Shown piece after piece: positions 26,917-34,975 of a stretch of 64,000 nt of DNA. Each line of letters opens with the position of its first letter. Position 1 is the first letter of the stretch. The stretch is from Pseudomonas rhodesiae (GTDB lineage Bacteria; Pseudomonadota; Gammaproteobacteria; Pseudomonadales; Pseudomonadaceae), in NCBI RefSeq assembly GCF_007858255.1, contig NZ_VFEU01000011.1, positions 1 to 64,000 on the forward strand. Direction: 5' to 3'. The translations under genes and the position numbers were made by a program. The notes beneath the pieces are model-generated. The model searched no databases and had not been told where the DNA came from. It saw only the letters and a program-made list of their open reading frames with translations.

Positions 26917-27294
26917 TCAGCAACCATCTGCATGTTTTGCCCCGTAGGTTGCTTGGTCCACAGTGTATTTTTCTCCAGCACTCGAGGAAAGTTGCTTAAT
27001 GAGGCCTTTACACGAGAAGCCCATCATATTGAGATACTGCTTCGCAGACCTCACCGCCTGCTGGTTCCAATCAATGTTCATGCTGTCCACTGCTATCGTA
27101 GCGTCAGAAACATCGAAACCCTCTCCAGCATCAGATGAAAGCTGATGAATAAGCCCATTCCGTGAGAACCCCGCCATGCTGAGATACTGCTTCGCTGATC
27201 TGACTGCATTTTTTTGAGGTCCAGTCAAATCCACAGCCCATGCGGGAGCAGCAGCAAAAAAAGTGACAGCCAATATTACTTTCAAAAAATTCAT
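26917..27294 (-). CDS. Ltp-like secreted protein (two PF07553-type repeats)
   Basis: This 125-residue protein has a signal peptide (MNFLKVILAVTFFAAAPAWA) and two tandem ~45-residue repeats. Repeat 1 holds NAVRSAKQYLSMAGFSRNG and LIHQLSSDAGEGF; repeat 2 holds QAVRSAKQYLNMMGFSCKG and LIKQLSSSAGEKY. This is the helix-turn-helix repeat of the Ltp/host-cell-surface lipoprotein family (PF07553). The namesake Ltp of streptococcal phage TP-J34 blocks DNA injection by superinfecting phage. Here the protein lacks a lipobox, so it is probably periplasmic. GGAG lies eight bases before ATG 27294. Its place beside an RloC-like gene makes a phage-exclusion role plausible but unproven. Confidence 0.72.
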   Translation of the reverse strand: MNFLKVILAVTFFAAAPAWAVDLTGPQKNAVRSAKQYLSMAGFSRNGLIHQLSSDAGEGFDVSDATIAVDSMNIDWNQQAVRSAKQYLNMMGFSCKGLIKQLSSSAGEKYTVDQATYGAKHADGC

Positions 27295-27493
27295 CGGAAT
27301 ATCTCCAGAGTCCATGCAGCGTTTCTAACGGCCTTAAAATTCTTATCTTACGGCTCAACTTCACATGACGAGTCCCTTTGAGGGGACTGATCGAATTCCC
27401 TCGGCTCTCACCTGGTCAATCAATACCTGCAACTGCAGCGATAGGCCAAAAATCACGTTTATTGCGAGAGTCATTTTTTCCTTGATTACTGAG

Positions 27494-28100
27494 CTACCGG
27501 ACGACGTTGAACTCAAAAGACTCGTGGCTAACTAGACAGGCCGCCTTCTTGTCGACGCCATTCACTTTTAAGTCATAGGTTAGACGTACTGAGCCGTTCG
27601 CAGCTTCGTAAAAGCCTTGGTTGACAATTGTAGAGCCGGGCAGTTTCTCAGCTAATTGCCTGCACAAAGAGGTCCAGCATACGCACGGAAACCGGCTCAC
27701 TCGTAGCCGGCGTGCCGATCTCGATCTGTATCCGAGTGTAGAAGGTGTTGTAAAGCTGGCCGCTTCTCACTTCCTTGTACTGTACATAAAATTTCGGGAC
27801 CACTGGATCAGAGTCGGTATCGGGCATCGCATACTCAACTGAGGAGCACTTCTACTGCCTGCGGTGCATTTCAACCAGCGGAGCGAGTAGCAGTTGCCAC
27901 CTAGCAGACTTGTCCAGTTTCTTACAACCTTCCTCGCAGCCGCCGATCTTTTCGGGAATGACACCAAGTGTGATCGAAGCAAGGTGAAGTACAGCTGCTG
28001 GCTTAGATTCCTGACCACAGCCGTCCAAGAGCATACAGACCAGCCTGTCGCCGAAATCGAGAGCCGGGCGGCAGAGTGATTTTGTGCTCGTTTTTGTCAC
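27494..28100 (-). pseudogene. Decayed small lipoprotein-like gene
   Basis: Three minus-strand frames carry partial, sensible-looking coding: an 82-codon piece starting at 28100 with a lipobox-like LVCMLLDGCGQ, ending in TAG at 27852; the same frame continuing to a TGA just upstream of 27660, including MPDTDSDPVVPKFYVQY; and, in another frame, a C-terminal piece to 27494 with GFYEAANGSVRLTYDLKVNG. Together they look like one lipoprotein gene broken by a stop and a frameshift. I cannot name the family. An alternative is that the pieces are unrelated small ORFs. Confidence 0.45.
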
Positions 28101-28199
28101 TGCTCAAGATCTTTTCCTCGACCGGTTGAATCCACAGCCATTAGCGGACGCTCACAAGCGACCGCTATAGGTAAAAAGCAGTCGGCGTTTCAATGTGGG

Positions 28200-30806
28200 T
28201 CAGGCCACTCGCTTCGAGTACCCCTCTATCCAGTCCGCAAGCGATCGCATATCTGTTTCGAGTTGGGCGAGTTCGGGGGGGACCGCTGGAAGATCGTCTG
28301 CCTGAGAATGCTCATACACAGAGTATCGTGTCATCAAGTCGTCTATCAGATCACAATCCTCCTGAGTGATGTTACTTAGCTGCCTCAGTAGCCCTTTGGT
28401 CATCACTTCCCTGCGGAATCGCAGCACGACACTGTTCAGCATTACCACCTCAACAGTGCGCTCCACGATGATCCTGAAGTCACTGCAAACACTCTTGGCC
28501 ATGAGGTCGTAACTTTCAGCATCGCCCTCTGCCTGGTGCCTCTTGAGTTGGGCTAAGTTCTCATTAAGTAGCTTGTTGATAGCCGGTTTCGGTTTCGAGT
28601 CTCGAGCACTTTGTCCCGTCAGAATGCCGGATGTTTTGTCGAGACGTCGAAGCGTCTGAACGTTAAAGACGATGTCTTGTATATCTGGATGTTCCTTCAC
28701 TTTCTTTACTGCGGATTCCAGAAGTGTCACCAGCGAAAGCCTGTGGGTGAAGATGATGACCTGGCGGGACTGCGCCAAATCTACAAGGCGCGAGACAACT
28801 CGCTCCTCAAAATCTTGATCGAGTGAGGAAATCGGGTCGTCGAAAATAAAGGGAGCTACTTGATTGGAGCCGGTAATATCAGCTAGGAATGCAGCCAATG
28901 CTACAATTCGCGTCTCGCCCTCACTGAGAATTTGTTCTGGTGGGCGGGCTCCTTTCGCGCCAACGAGTGTCAGTCCGAATGTGGTCCTGCCTTTACCGAC
29001 TGTTTTGCTTTGAGGGGCTACAGGCAACCTCGAGCCACCTAATAGCTTCAGTTCGGCGGCGAAGCGAGTTTGATATCCTGCCTCCACCTCGGATTTCGCC
29101 AATTCGTTGTTTTTGATAGTAAGCGTGTTGGTTGCAGCAAGCCGGATGGCTTTCCCGTACTGGTCAACAGCCAACAACCTGTCCCGTTCGGCAACGACTG
29201 CAGGTTTGTTTTGCGACAGCCATTGCAGAGCCTTCAGCTTACGAAGTTGCGCCTCCATTTGCTGTCGTTTGCCGTCTTGAGAAAGCTCGTTCAACGACTT
29301 TTCTTCACCAACTAACTGATCTGTCACTTCTGCCAGCGCTTGATCTACTAGTGACCAGTCGAATGGGGTCACATTTTCGATTTTTTCAGCGGTCTCGAGA
29401 TCGGAACGTCTTTCCACCAAAGTTTTATGTAGTTCTATGGCCTGCTTTTGATCCAGTTTGATCAGGGCCATATGAGCTAACCAGTCCTGTTCCTTCGGTG
29501 ATTGGGGTAAGGCCTGTACAAAGCCCTTATGTTTGTCTTCTGCTTGTTTTGCGCTTAACTCCAAACCTTCGGTAACAAATTGCTCAAAGTGGGTCAACCG
29601 ATGGCCAGCATCCTCATTGAGCTCTTGCTGGCAGAGCACACACCTTGCCTGCTCACCCACAACAGGAAATGGTTGACCAGGGTAAGCATGATTTTGAGAA
29701 AACAATCGTGCTTGGGCCCATAACTGTTGCCACACCGCTTCGCCGACTCCTTCGAGTGGAGTTTCGGAAAAGAGTTGTTGCGCAAATTTCTGAGCCGCTT
29801 GCCGCTTGCCCTTTGCATCAGCACTGGCACTTACTATGATCTGCGCTGTTTCGTTGGAGAGCTTATCCTTGAGTTGGCTCATAGCTAGCCGAACTGTTGC
29901 CAACCCCTGCTTTTCTTTCGTGATTGATGCCAGTCGCCCCGCTACGTCCTTCTGGGCCAGCGCACCTTCTGTGATAATCCGCTCAGCATCGTGCTCGGGA
30001 GTGTACGTACAGAATCTGTCGATGACGGCATCAGTCGTTGCAGGCTTAATACTCGCTAGCCACTTACGTTCCTCAGTGATTTCCAAATCCGCTGGGAATT
30101 GTGGCAATACGCTCAGCAATGCATTCTTCGAAGCGGTGAGGTGCTGATTAACCCTGTCTGACACGGCGATCAACGACGCCACAAATTTCATTTGGCTTGG
30201 CTCGTAGCTGGCCTCGTTTCTACCCATGTACTGGGTGGCCGTTCTGGAGTCAAAAATCTGGGCGTGACGAAGTAAAGGATCTGCACCCTGTGCCAGCGTC
30301 CATTCAATAGTTCCTTTCTTTTCTCCTGCCGATACTTGGAAATTAGCCTTGCAAGCCTCAGGTTCTTCAATGAAGACGTTAGGGTGAATTTCGTCTTTTG
30401 ACCTTGAGCCGCATGCCTGTTTCAGGAGGCGTGCATATCCGCTTTTTCCTGAACCATTTTGACCGTAGAACACTGTGATGTTGCCTGAGCCAACTGGTAG
30501 TGCTGCACCTGATTTGATCGCATTCAACCCGTAGACATCTGAGATCCCTTCTATGCGTATGGCAGGACGACTGGCAGCAAGTGCCAATGAGCCAGGCGAT
30601 ACCGTGCAGAAGCCTGGGTCATCTTCATTCTTCGATTCAATCATGCACAGCCGGGCAAGCTCTTGGATCTGGTCGTCTGTTGGTGGCTTCTTGGTCTCGA
30701 TTAGGTTCTTGGCAGCTGTCTGTAACCACCGGCTTCTTTCGCCGAGCCAAATTTCAAAATCATCGGCAACGGGAGCGTCTAGCCCATTCAAATCTGGTGC
30801 GACCAT
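28200..30806 (-). CDS. RloC-like AAA ATPase with zinc hook and HEPN-like C-terminus
   Basis: This 868-residue ABC/SMC-type ATPase (AAA_13 group) has Walker A GQNGSGKS at 115-122, a long coiled-coil middle with a zinc-hook CVLC (Cys389, Cys392), the ABC signature LSEGE at 627-631 and Walker B FIFDDP (Asp656, Asp657) followed by SSLD. The C-terminal ~130 residues include RxxxE (Arg778, Glu782) and RYSVYEH (Arg827, His833), compatible with the HEPN nuclease motif RX4-6H and with the R-E-H triad of PrrC/RloC anticodon nucleases, although spacing differs from PrrC. RloC proteins sense DNA damage or phage and cleave tRNA. No restriction-modification genes are adjacent. AGGAG precedes the ATG by eight bases. 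Nuclease activity is inference. Confidence 0.75.
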   Translation of the reverse strand: MVAPDLNGLDAPVADDFEIWLGERSRWLQTAAKNLIETKKPPTDDQIQELARLCMIESKNEDDPGFCTVSPGSLALAASRPAIRIEGISDVYGLNAIKSGAALPVGSGNITVFYGQNGSGKSGYARLLKQACGSRSKDEIHPNVFIEEPEACKANFQVSAGEKKGTIEWTLAQGADPLLRHAQIFDSRTATQYMGRNEASYEPSQMKFVASLIAVSDRVNQHLTASKNALLSVLPQFPADLEITEERKWLASIKPATTDAVIDRFCTYTPEHDAERIITEGALAQKDVAGRLASITKEKQGLATVRLAMSQLKDKLSNETAQIIVSASADAKGKRQAAQKFAQQLFSETPLEGVGEAVWQQLWAQARLFSQNHAYPGQPFPVVGEQARCVLCQQELNEDAGHRLTHFEQFVTEGLELSAKQAEDKHKGFVQALPQSPKEQDWLAHMALIKLDQKQAIELHKTLVERRSDLETAEKIENVTPFDWSLVDQALAEVTDQLVGEEKSLNELSQDGKRQQMEAQLRKLKALQWLSQNKPAVVAERDRLLAVDQYGKAIRLAATNTLTIKNNELAKSEVEAGYQTRFAAELKLLGGSRLPVAPQSKTVGKGRTTFGLTLVGAKGARPPEQILSEGETRIVALAAFLADITGSNQVAPFIFDDPISSLDQDFEERVVSRLVDLAQSRQVIIFTHRLSLVTLLESAVKKVKEHPDIQDIVFNVQTLRRLDKTSGILTGQSARDSKPKPAINKLLNENLAQLKRHQAEGDAESYDLMAKSVCSDFRIIVERTVEVVMLNSVVLRFRREVMTKGLLRQLSNITQEDCDLIDDLMTRYSVYEHSQADDLPAVPPELAQLETDMRSLADWIEGYSKRVA

Positions 30807-30973
30807 TGAGATCTCTCCTTGAAGACACCGCGGACGAACCGAGTATAGGCCAATAGTGGCGAATTGCTTTGGTGCGGTTTGACTAGAAGTCCGTAAGCGT
30901 TCGCCATTAATAATCAGAAAGGGAAAGACTTTTACTTCTTGTCGTTAGTGGCCACTTGGGAACGTCCGCTTCT

Positions 30974-31159
30974 GGCCGATTGTGTTGAAAAAGTCGCCTT
31001 GCCCAAAATGCTCGAATACTGATGGGTGAAAAGACCTCTTTTGCAGGCTGCTACGTGAAATCTGAGTCCTGAACCTACTGCCAAAAATTCAGATTTCAAT
31101 CTCAGGCGCGTACTTTCCCGACGTGGAATTCTCAGTCGACTTTTTCAACAGAATCGGCC
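30974..31159 (+). repeat. 186-bp MITE-like element, right copy
   Basis: Identical to the copy at 26642-26827, same orientation, with the same 23-bp terminal inverted repeats. Its left flank AACGTCCGCTTCT is the approximate inverted complement of the right flank of the first copy (AAAAGCGGACAGTT). Confidence 0.85.
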
Positions 31160-31394
31160 GATTTCTGCCCGTCACAAAGAGCTATATCTGCATACGGTCC
31201 TTTGTGAGTAAACATATCAAGACAGTGGTGGTTCCCCCTGGACTCTTCTTCCCCACCCCCTGCAATTGCTGCCTGTTCAACCCTGAACCAGGCCGCAGTT
31301 CAACACCATAGGTCCGGTCGACCTGTGGACGCGTGGAACGACCCGCTGTGCCTTTCAGTCTACCTGTACCTATTCATCGGTAAGGTACGGCGCA

Positions 31395-31694
31395 ATGGAT
31401 AAGACAATCACCGTGGACCAACTGGCGACCACTGACCTCAGATCGATCAACGAGATATGGCTCGGCAGCACGCATACCCAGCTGTGTCTATGGCGTGGTG
31501 AGCAAGTGTTCACCCATGAGATGCTCAGCGAGGGCACTCACGATCAGAATGTTCGGCGCCTGTGCTTGCAACTGGTCGATCCTGACGATCAGGCTGCGGT
31601 GGCCCGTGTTGAGGTGATCGTGCGCGAACGGCTGGTAAGGATGGGCAAGGAGGGGGAGTTTTATCCGGCGCAAGAGGCGGACACTTATCAGTAA
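31395..31694 (+). CDS. Small hypothetical protein
   Basis: This 99-residue soluble protein has no signal peptide, membrane segment or motif I recognise. Its C-terminal half (VDPDDQAAVARVEVIVRERLVRMGK) looks helical. AAGG lies about seven bases before the ATG. It stands alone immediately right of the repeat-bounded islet, with about 235 bp of non-coding sequence before it that include CACAAAG/CTTTGTG (near 31174-31206) as a possible hairpin. Confidence 0.55.
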   Translation: MDKTITVDQLATTDLRSINEIWLGSTHTQLCLWRGEQVFTHEMLSEGTHDQNVRRLCLQLVDPDDQAAVARVEVIVRERLVRMGKEGEFYPAQEADTYQ

Positions 31695-31795
31695 TCGCGC
31701 TGCCGCTGAGCAAGTGGGCGGGCCAGTCATGGCCGAAACTTTGGGTTTGTCCAAGAGCCAGCGGGTAGCCTTCATCTCTCATCACGCAAAGCGGA

Positions 31796-32518
31796 TCAAG
31801 CTTGCGCGCTGAAACGCTGTGATGCGCGTCGCTCAAACATGGCGTTTTCCGTCTCCTGTGTGGCCCGCTCACCTTTGTAGGACAGTTGCAGGACAAAAGA
31901 ACGGTCCTTCATCGACGTTAAATCCGACGGGTCGTAATCCCTCAGAAGAGGCGCCAGATCAATGGTTTTGGCGAAGTTTTCGTTGGTCAGGCTGTAATAA
32001 CCCATGCCCGACCAAACCGAGTCGGCGTCCACCGTATCGATAATGGCGTTGCGGTAAGCCACCGCTGCGGTTTTCATAGAAAGGGATTGATTGAGCAACT
32101 CAGTGAGACGCTTGCTCTCTTCGCCGCTGAGCTGGCTGGCCGTATCCTGCACTGTCAGGCGGCCATCAGCCTCGACGGTGAAACCATACTCTTTGCTCGC
32201 CAGGTCCGGCGCGATACCCGACAACGTGGACACGAATGCCTTGAAAGAGGCCTTCAACGTGTGAAACGCCCCGTTGGAAATTTCAGCGAGTCGAGGATAT
32301 TCCGACGATTGCTGGCGACCGACCCAGGTATCGACAATGTCCACCGGTTCAACCGTTGTGCTTGCTGATTCACTGGGATGATAGATCGCTGCCGGGGCGG
32401 TGTTTGCCAACGTCTGTTTCGCGTGATCAGTCAGGGGCTGAGCCACGAGCTTTTGGTCGGAAGGTGCGAGCTGGGTGCTGGCTGGCGCCAAGTAGGCTGC
32501 GCTAACGGAAAGGTTCAT
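31796..32518 (-). CDS. Hypothetical protein, secreted-substrate-like composition
   Basis: This 240-residue protein has a Ser/Thr/Ala/Gln-rich N-terminal half (MNLSVSAAYLAPASTQLAPS) without a signal peptide, and a helical middle and C-terminus. The composition resembles type III or flagellar-exported proteins or their partners, but no motif proves it and no hrp box is seen upstream. I do not recognise the family. The upstream 319 bp holds a hairpin (GGGCCATCT/AGATGGCCC, 32608-32637) and a degenerate transposon end. Confidence 0.6.
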   Translation of the reverse strand: MNLSVSAAYLAPASTQLAPSDQKLVAQPLTDHAKQTLANTAPAAIYHPSESASTTVEPVDIVDTWVGRQQSSEYPRLAEISNGAFHTLKASFKAFVSTLSGIAPDLASKEYGFTVEADGRLTVQDTASQLSGEESKRLTELLNQSLSMKTAAVAYRNAIIDTVDADSVWSGMGYYSLTNENFAKTIDLAPLLRDYDPSDLTSMKDRSFVLQLSYKGERATQETENAMFERRASQRFSAQA

Positions 32519-32724
32519 TTATCGCTCCATGATGTGTCGTCCTCTTCCAGAGTATCGACGGCTATGTGCCAAGCTTTAGCGCATCGATGCTAAGGGGGCG
32601 CCAAATGGGGCCATCTCATTATTTCCATAGATGGCCCTGTGGCCCTGCTATCGCTCTGAGATTTCGCTTAGCGGTGTGTTGGACGCAGTCGCAGCAATCA
32701 ATCATCGGGCAGAGTTGAAAGGGT

Positions 32725-32747
32725 AGCTTTTTCCATAGAATCGGCCG
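32725..32747 (+). repeat. Degenerate terminal end of the MITE-like element
   Basis: CTTTTTCCATAGAATCGGCC in this stretch matches the right terminal repeat of the 186-bp elements (CTTTTTCAACAGAATCGGCC) with two changes. No body or opposite end is detectable, so it is a solo remnant in the otherwise gene-free interval 32519-32837. Confidence 0.5.
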
Positions 32748-32837
32748 AAAACAACCCATCACTCGGCCAACCCGTTTACCATGCGCCGCCGGCAGTGGTT
32801 CCACGCGCTACCGATCTTTTCCTCAATAGGTACCGCA

Positions 32838-33071
32838 ATGTCCATCGAGCACATTTCCCTCCCCAAAGGCGTCGGCCCACAGGCCGCTAAGCTTCTTGAC
32901 GCCATTACCGGCGCCGCCACCGCTGAAGAACTCAACCGCGCCGGGGGTAAAGCCGAAGGGTTTGTGCTTGGGCTGGAAGCCAGCAAAGCGATCAAGAGCC
33001 AGGTCGCCGAGTCGTTGTATGTGGCTTACGACGACGCGGCGAGCCATCGGGCGGATGAGTTGAAAGGTTAA
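32838..33071 (+). CDS. Small hypothetical protein
   Basis: This 77-residue soluble protein (MSIEHISLPKGVGPQAAKLL) is helical and Ala-rich, with no motif I can assign. ATG 32838 has AGG seven bases upstream; a longer frame from 32781 lacks support. Its stop overlaps that of the convergent DUF6124-like gene by four bases. Confidence 0.55.
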   Translation: MSIEHISLPKGVGPQAAKLLDAITGAATAEELNRAGGKAEGFVLGLEASKAIKSQVAESLYVAYDDAASHRADELKG

Positions 33072-33298
33072 GCCGAGCAGGGCGCTTCGCGGTCGAGGAG
33101 GCGGGCGGTGAGCAGTACGCCGAGTTCGCTCAGTTGGTGGATGGCCAGGGCGATGTCGCGGTGTTTGCCGCTGAGGTCTTCGGACAGGTCGAGCAGCAGC
33201 GTGCTGACGCTGGTGAAGGTTTCGTAGCTGTTGGTGATGAGGCTTTCGGTGCTGGCGTCGGGGGTGACGCTGAAGAGGGTGGTTGAATCGATAACCAT
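33068..33298 (-). CDS. DUF6124-like small protein
   Basis: This 76-residue protein resembles the C-terminal half of the Pseudomonas DUF6124 (former DUF3077) family: TESLITNSYETFTSVSTLL and HRDIALAIHQLSELGVLLTARLLD. The usual N-terminal half (Pro/Asp-rich) is missing or replaced by MVIDSTTLFSVTPDA. ATG 33298 has AGGA eight bases upstream. The role of the family is unknown. The upstream region is unusually rich in inverted repeats. Confidence 0.65.
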   Translation of the reverse strand: MVIDSTTLFSVTPDASTESLITNSYETFTSVSTLLLDLSEDLSGKHRDIALAIHQLSELGVLLTARLLDREAPCSA

Positions 33299-33332
33299 GG
33301 TTAAGTTCCTGACTTGAGGCCGCTTCCCGTTC

Positions 33333-33530
33333 GCTACTAAACAAAAGGGAGGCAGCTGTACGCAGGTTAGTAGACCGGTGGAACCTAACAAAACCGGCGC
33401 ACCCGGAGGTGCCCTGCGCACAGCCGCCATCAAGCACAGACACCGGAACGTCTGACAGATGATGCTTATGCAATCGTTAGGTTGAATCGTGGGCTACTAA
33501 ACCCGGTCCCTGAGAAATTCAGCGACCGGG
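33333..33530. other. Hairpin-rich non-coding region, possible ncRNA
   Basis: The 365-bp interval 33299-33663 has no supported gene. It holds GCTTCCC/GGGAGGC, CTACTAA (33334-33340)/TTAGTAG, a repeated GCTACTAAAC (33333-33342 and 33493-33502) and a strong hairpin CCCGGTC/GACCGGG at 33502-33530 with an inner CTGA/TCAG stem. This density of pairing suggests a transcribed structured RNA, perhaps the leader of the DUF6124-like gene. I cannot name it. Confidence 0.4.
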
Positions 33531-33663
33531 CAACCTTAGAGACGGCCACCCCAGCGCACAAGCCGGCGGATTCTGACGCAGGCGTAGGCAAGGGAGCAAG
33601 GCGTCGCTGGCTATTCGGATTTAGCCTTCAGACGATATCCGCCAACACCTCCAAGCTCTACGG

Positions 33664-34269
33664 TCAGAACCCCTGGCTGACACTGACCCCACGCATGATA
33701 AAAAACCGTGGGTCGATCAGCTGTAGGCCCTGCTCACCTTTCACGCGGCCGACCGTCACGTGGTAGGTCTTGGGCGCTTCGGAAAGGTTTTCCGGGTGGC
33801 GTGTGAGTTTTGCCAGGGCCGGGGTTTTGGCCCAGGCGGCCACGGGCATCTGGCGGATGTCTAGGGTGACCACCCAGGATTTGTCCACAGCCGCGCCCAT
33901 CGGGTCAGGGTTGGGGCTGACATCCTTGATCTTGGCAATTTCGTAGCCTTGGGAATAACAGAAGCCCGGTGCTTGTTCGGTGTAGGCCGTGCGACCGGAT
34001 TCGGTGAGGCTGTAGGTTTTGTCGCTTCTGGCCAGAAGGCCGGCGTCGACCAGGGCGTCGAACGCCGGTGCGTTGCCGCTGGAAACGCCGGCGCTGAAAC
34101 TCTCGCTCAAGGTCACCGGGAAACTCTTGAACATTGGTGCGCTGATGCAGGCAGGCCCTTGCAGTCGGGTTTGCAGCGCCGTTTGGATGTCCGTGTCGGA
34201 CGGGCTGTCGCTGCAGGCGGTGAGCAGCAGGGCGCTGGCGGTGGCGAGGGCCATGGCAGTGAGTCGCAT
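33664..34269 (-). CDS. Putative lipoprotein
   Basis: This 201-residue protein has a lipoprotein signal (MRLTAMALATASALLLTACSDS; lipobox LLTAC, cleavage before Cys19), so it is anchored in the outer or inner membrane. The mature protein has two more Cys residues (GPACISAP, GFCYSQG) that could form a disulfide. A block like LDALVDAGLLARSDKTYSLTESGRTAY resembles a winged-helix fold. Function unknown. ATG 34269 is chosen for the signal peptide. Confidence 0.7.
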   Translation of the reverse strand: MRLTAMALATASALLLTACSDSPSDTDIQTALQTRLQGPACISAPMFKSFPVTLSESFSAGVSSGNAPAFDALVDAGLLARSDKTYSLTESGRTAYTEQAPGFCYSQGYEIAKIKDVSPNPDPMGAAVDKSWVVTLDIRQMPVAAWAKTPALAKLTRHPENLSEAPKTYHVTVGRVKGEQGLQLIDPRFFIMRGVSVSQGF

Positions 34270-34402
34270 CGTTTTATCCTTGACGATTGAGGGCGTGTCG
34301 GCACTGAGACTGTCACATTGAGTAAATGTTTCCGCCATTTACGACGGTGCATTATTGTGGCCGTCTTCGCCCGAATAAGCAGTGCCGTCCGCAGGAGCGC
34401 CC

Positions 34403-34975
34403 ATGACATTGACCGTCGACACGTTTATCTCCCTGGCCATGGCCAACCCCCTCAATGCCGAAATTACTGCACGCCTACCCGACCTGGGTGTGGCGCAATG
34501 CATGCTCACGGCGGGCTGCCTGTTCCAGGCGGTGTGGAACCATCAAGCGAATCGACCGGCCGATCACGGCGTAAAGGACTACGACGTTTTTTACTTCGAC
34601 CCGGACCTGTCCTACGAGGCTGAGGACCGTGTGATTCGGGCGGCGCAGGGGTTGTTCAAGGACTTGGGGGTGAATGTCGAGGTCAGGAATCAGGCGCGGG
34701 TTCACTTGTGGTATGGCCAACGTTTCGGTCGGCCTTACCCCCAGTTGCACTCGGCCCGCGACGGCGTGGATCATTACTTGGTGGCCGGCACCTGCATCGC
34801 TTTGGAGGTGGCGACGGGCGAGTTGTATGCGCCTTACGGGTTGCAGGATGTGGCCGAGGGCGTGCTGCGCATCAACCCGTTGCACACAGAACCCGCGTTG
34901 TTTGCGCAAAAGGCCCTTAGTTATCAGGCGCGCTGGCCCTGGCTCAGGATCGTCGCGCCCGGTTCAGCCGAGTAG
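34403..34975 (+). CDS. Nucleotidyltransferase-family protein (PF06042-like)
   Basis: This 190-residue protein belongs to the DUF925/NTP_transf_6 family. An AGCLFQAVWNH stretch and the conserved GVKDYDVFYFDPDLS motif, whose aspartates would bind metal as in the GS-x-D-x-D of nucleotidyltransferases, are visible. Its substrate is unknown. AGGAG lies before ATG 34403. Its last 12 bp overlap the end of the convergent chrA gene. Confidence 0.8.
   Translation: MTLTVDTFISLAMANPLNAEITARLPDLGVAQCMLTAGCLFQAVWNHQANRPADHGVKDYDVFYFDPDLSYEAEDRVIRAAQGLFKDLGVNVEVRNQARVHLWYGQRFGRPYPQLHSARDGVDHYLVAGTCIALEVATGELYAPYGLQDVAEGVLRINPLHTEPALFAQKALSYQARWPWLRIVAPGSAE

Larger units (their letters stand above)
26642..31159. 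mobile_element. Accessory islet bounded by two identical 186-bp elements
   Basis: The segment runs between two perfect direct copies of a MITE-like element and carries an Ltp-like secreted protein gene, a decayed lipoprotein gene and an RloC-like ATPase gene, all on the minus strand. Its coding sequence is less GC-rich than the flanks. The outer flanks also match as an inverted repeat: GGCAGnnnTCGGCC at 26632-26645 and its complement at 31156-31169. No transposase or integrase is present, so mobility would depend on a trans-acting enzyme or on homologous recombination between copies. Boundaries are set by the repeats; no target-site duplication is recognisable. Confidence 0.6.

Noticed and set aside
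26642..31159. Classical insertion sequence or composite transposon
   Set aside because: No transposase is present and no target-site duplication can be seen, so only a non-autonomous element is claimed.
33373..33400. GGAACC in the hairpin-rich region
   Set aside because: No CCACNNA at the correct spacing.
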